Part shown: positions 5,509 through 6,258 of the stretch, piece by piece
Position numbering within the stretch: position 1 is the stretch's first letter
Layout: each line of letters begins with the position of its first letter
From: Acidobacteriota bacterium
GTDB lineage: Bacteria; Acidobacteriota; Vicinamibacteria; Vicinamibacterales; Vicinamibacteraceae
Assembly: GCA_023429845.1 (NCBI GenBank)
Contig: JAEZCY010000345.1
Location: 1-6,258, forward strand
Length of the DNA: 6,258 nucleotides
Direction: 5' to 3'
The notes under the pieces: model-generated
What the model saw: the letters and a program-made list of their open reading frames with translations, nothing else
What the model was told of the DNA's origin: nothing
The model's database searches: none
Translations under genes and position numbers: made by a program

Positions 5509-5952
5509 ATGGACGGAGACATGCCGTTGACGACGGTCGAGAAGGCCGCGCTGCTGATTGACGTCGATCTGTTCCAGGCGGTGCCGAGTGACGCGCTCGC
5601 CGAGTTGGCCGCGCGTATGGATGAAACCAGCCACGAGGCCGCAGAGGTGCTGCTCGAATCAGGTGCCCCGGATGCTCGACTCTGGGTCATCGTCGAGGGT
5701 GTCGTTCACGTGCAGCACGGCGATGGACGCATGGATCCCCTCACGCGCGGAAAAGCGTTCGGACTGCTCTCGGTGCTCGGTCTGGACGAGTCGCAAACGG
5801 TGGTGGCTGCCTCACCGTGTCGCATGCTGTCGGTCGCGCCCGACGAATACCTCGATGCGTTGGCCGACAGCACGGCATTCGCGCTCGCCAATCTGCGCGC
5901 GCTGGGTCGCCGACTTCAGGCGTGCCAGGGGCGGCCGGCCGGTTCGGATTGA
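5509..5952 (+). CDS. Small cyclic-nucleotide-binding-fold protein with degenerate binding cassette
   Basis: The 147-residue product is nearly all one cNMP-binding (CAP/CRP effector) domain, from about residue 17 to 137. DLFQAVPSDALAELAARMDE at 20-39 is the entry helix region, HEAAEVLLESGAPDARLWVIVEG (42-64) the first beta-roll strands, AFGLLSVLG (83-91) the cassette, VVAASPCRMLSVAPDEYLDAL (98-118) the final strands, and ALANLRALGRRL (125-136) the C-helix. No DNA-binding domain follows. In functional cassettes FGE...R(S/T)A binds the ribose and phosphate; here Glu is Leu86 and the Arg-Ser/Thr-Ala stretch reads SQT (95-97), so cAMP or cGMP binding is unlikely. Start choices are ATG 5509, a GTG at 5503 that would overlap the upstream TGA as GTGA, or ATG 5521. 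The first is chosen because of the Shine-Dalgarno/hairpin spacing. Related transporters carry this domain fused at the C-terminus, so it probably docks on the HEAT region. Confidence 0.8.
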   Translation: MDGDMPLTTVEKAALLIDVDLFQAVPSDALAELAARMDETSHEAAEVLLESGAPDARLWVIVEGVVHVQHGDGRMDPLTRGKAFGLLSVLGLDESQTVVAASPCRMLSVAPDEYLDALADSTAFALANLRALGRRLQACQGRPAGSD

Positions 5953-5956
5953 GGGG

Positions 5957-5985
5957 CGACGAGGGGGGCGGGGCCACCCTCGTCG
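5957..5985. terminator. Bidirectional terminator-like hairpin between convergent genes
   Basis: CGACGAGGG at 5957-5965 and CCCTCGTCG at 5977-5985 are exact inverted copies, forming a nine-pair GC-rich stem with an 11-base loop. It starts four bases after the cNMP-fold gene's stop and ends seven bases before the stop of the convergent BON gene, the expected place for a shared terminator. There is no T-tract on either side, so termination would depend on the stem or on Rho. Confidence 0.65.
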
Positions 5986-5992
5986 ATCGGGC

Positions 5993-6258
5993 TCAACGGC
6001 CCACTTGCAGGTTGTTCGTCACGCGGTAGCCGGGGGCCTTGGCCGCGGCAATGCTGGCGGCCTTGGTCTTCTCGGCCGTGCTGCGCACCCGGCCCTTCAG
6101 CGTCACGGTCTTCGTGTCCGCGTCAGTGTCCACGTCGATGTCCGAGGAATCGATCGCCTCGTCGGCCATCAGTGCCGTCTTGATCTGAGCCGTCTGCTGC
6201 GCGGCGTCACCAGCGTCGGCGACGTCGCGGGCCGCGCCGGCCACTGCCGCTCCTGCGT
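5993..6258 (-). CDS. BON-domain protein, C-terminal part (runs off the right edge)
   Basis: The visible part is about 88 residues and ends in a BON domain of roughly 60 residues: an initial helix (QTAQIKTALMADEAID), the strand IDVDTDADTKTVTLKGRV, a second helix (TAEKTKAASIAAAKA) and the strand YRVTNNLQV. BON domains, as in OsmY, bind phospholipid surfaces and are usually periplasmic. A GTG at 6242-6244 could be read as a start, but the frame remains open to the window edge with an Ala/Gly-rich sequence and no Shine-Dalgarno at suitable spacing. I therefore treat that codon as internal Val and the gene as truncated by the window, with its signal peptide outside. It is transcribed toward the cNMP-fold gene and shares the hairpin between them. 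Confidence 0.85.
   Translation of the reverse strand, partial: AGAAVAGAARDVADAGDAAQQTAQIKTALMADEAIDSSDIDVDTDADTKTVTLKGRVRSTAEKTKAASIAAAKAPGYRVTNNLQVGR

Noticed and set aside
5490..5515. Programmed frameshift fusing the transporter and the cNMP domain
   Set aside because: The frames are offset appropriately for a -1 shift, but there is no slippery heptamer of the X XXY YYZ type before the stop, and a separate start codon is available.

Overview
The window is uniformly GC-rich bacterial DNA with closely packed genes. No RNA gene, insertion sequence or CRISPR array is visible. The architecture (an NTT-type nucleotide-transporter-like membrane protein joined to HEAT repeats and followed by a cNMP-fold protein, BON-domain and CsoR genes, frequent GTG starts) fits a free-living soil-type bacterium. 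Acidobacteriota of the Vicinamibacteria type is my best guess, from memory of similar gene content rather than from a marker gene.

Layout. (1) 1-336: a reading frame open from the window edge to 245 encodes a basic, Ala/Gly/Arg-rich tail, possibly the C-terminus of a gene that starts outside; the rest is an intergenic stretch. (2) 2318 down to 337, minus strand: a two-gene unit joined by a GTGA stop/start overlap. The first gene is a methylthioribose-kinase-like protein and the second a putative exported nucleoside-hydrolase-like lipoprotein. Both folds are recognisable, but both lack most of the residues known to be needed for catalysis. (3) 2319-2408: a short divergent promoter region with a perfect CsoR-type operator, ATACCCCC-A-GGGGGTAT. 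(4) 2409-2947, plus strand: a CopZ-like copper chaperone and a CsoR repressor, again joined by a GTGA overlap. With the operator they form a small, probably self-regulated copper module. No CopA ATPase is present in the window. (5) 2948-3130: a six-unit heptamer repeat, a GC-rich stem-loop, and a -10-like box placed so that the next mRNA would be leaderless. (6) 3131-5952: a 791-residue protein with about 12 membrane segments and a HEAT-repeat tail, then a small cNMP-fold protein whose nucleotide-binding cassette looks non-functional. In related systems these parts are fused; here they are split across a stop codon. (7) 5957-5985: a 9-bp-stem hairpin between convergent genes. (8) 5993-6258, minus strand: the C-terminal part of a BON-domain protein.

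Functional reading. The copper module is the securely interpretable unit: CsoR represses from the operator, Cu(I) releases it, and the chaperone and CsoR are made together. The minus-strand pair looks like a nucleoside or methylthioribose salvage pair (release a sugar, phosphorylate it) in which both members have lost active-site residues, which suggests either shared decay or reuse for binding. The transporter/HEAT/cNMP unit probably forms one membrane complex of unknown substrate. Family assignments come from recognising motifs by eye; no database search or alignment program was run.
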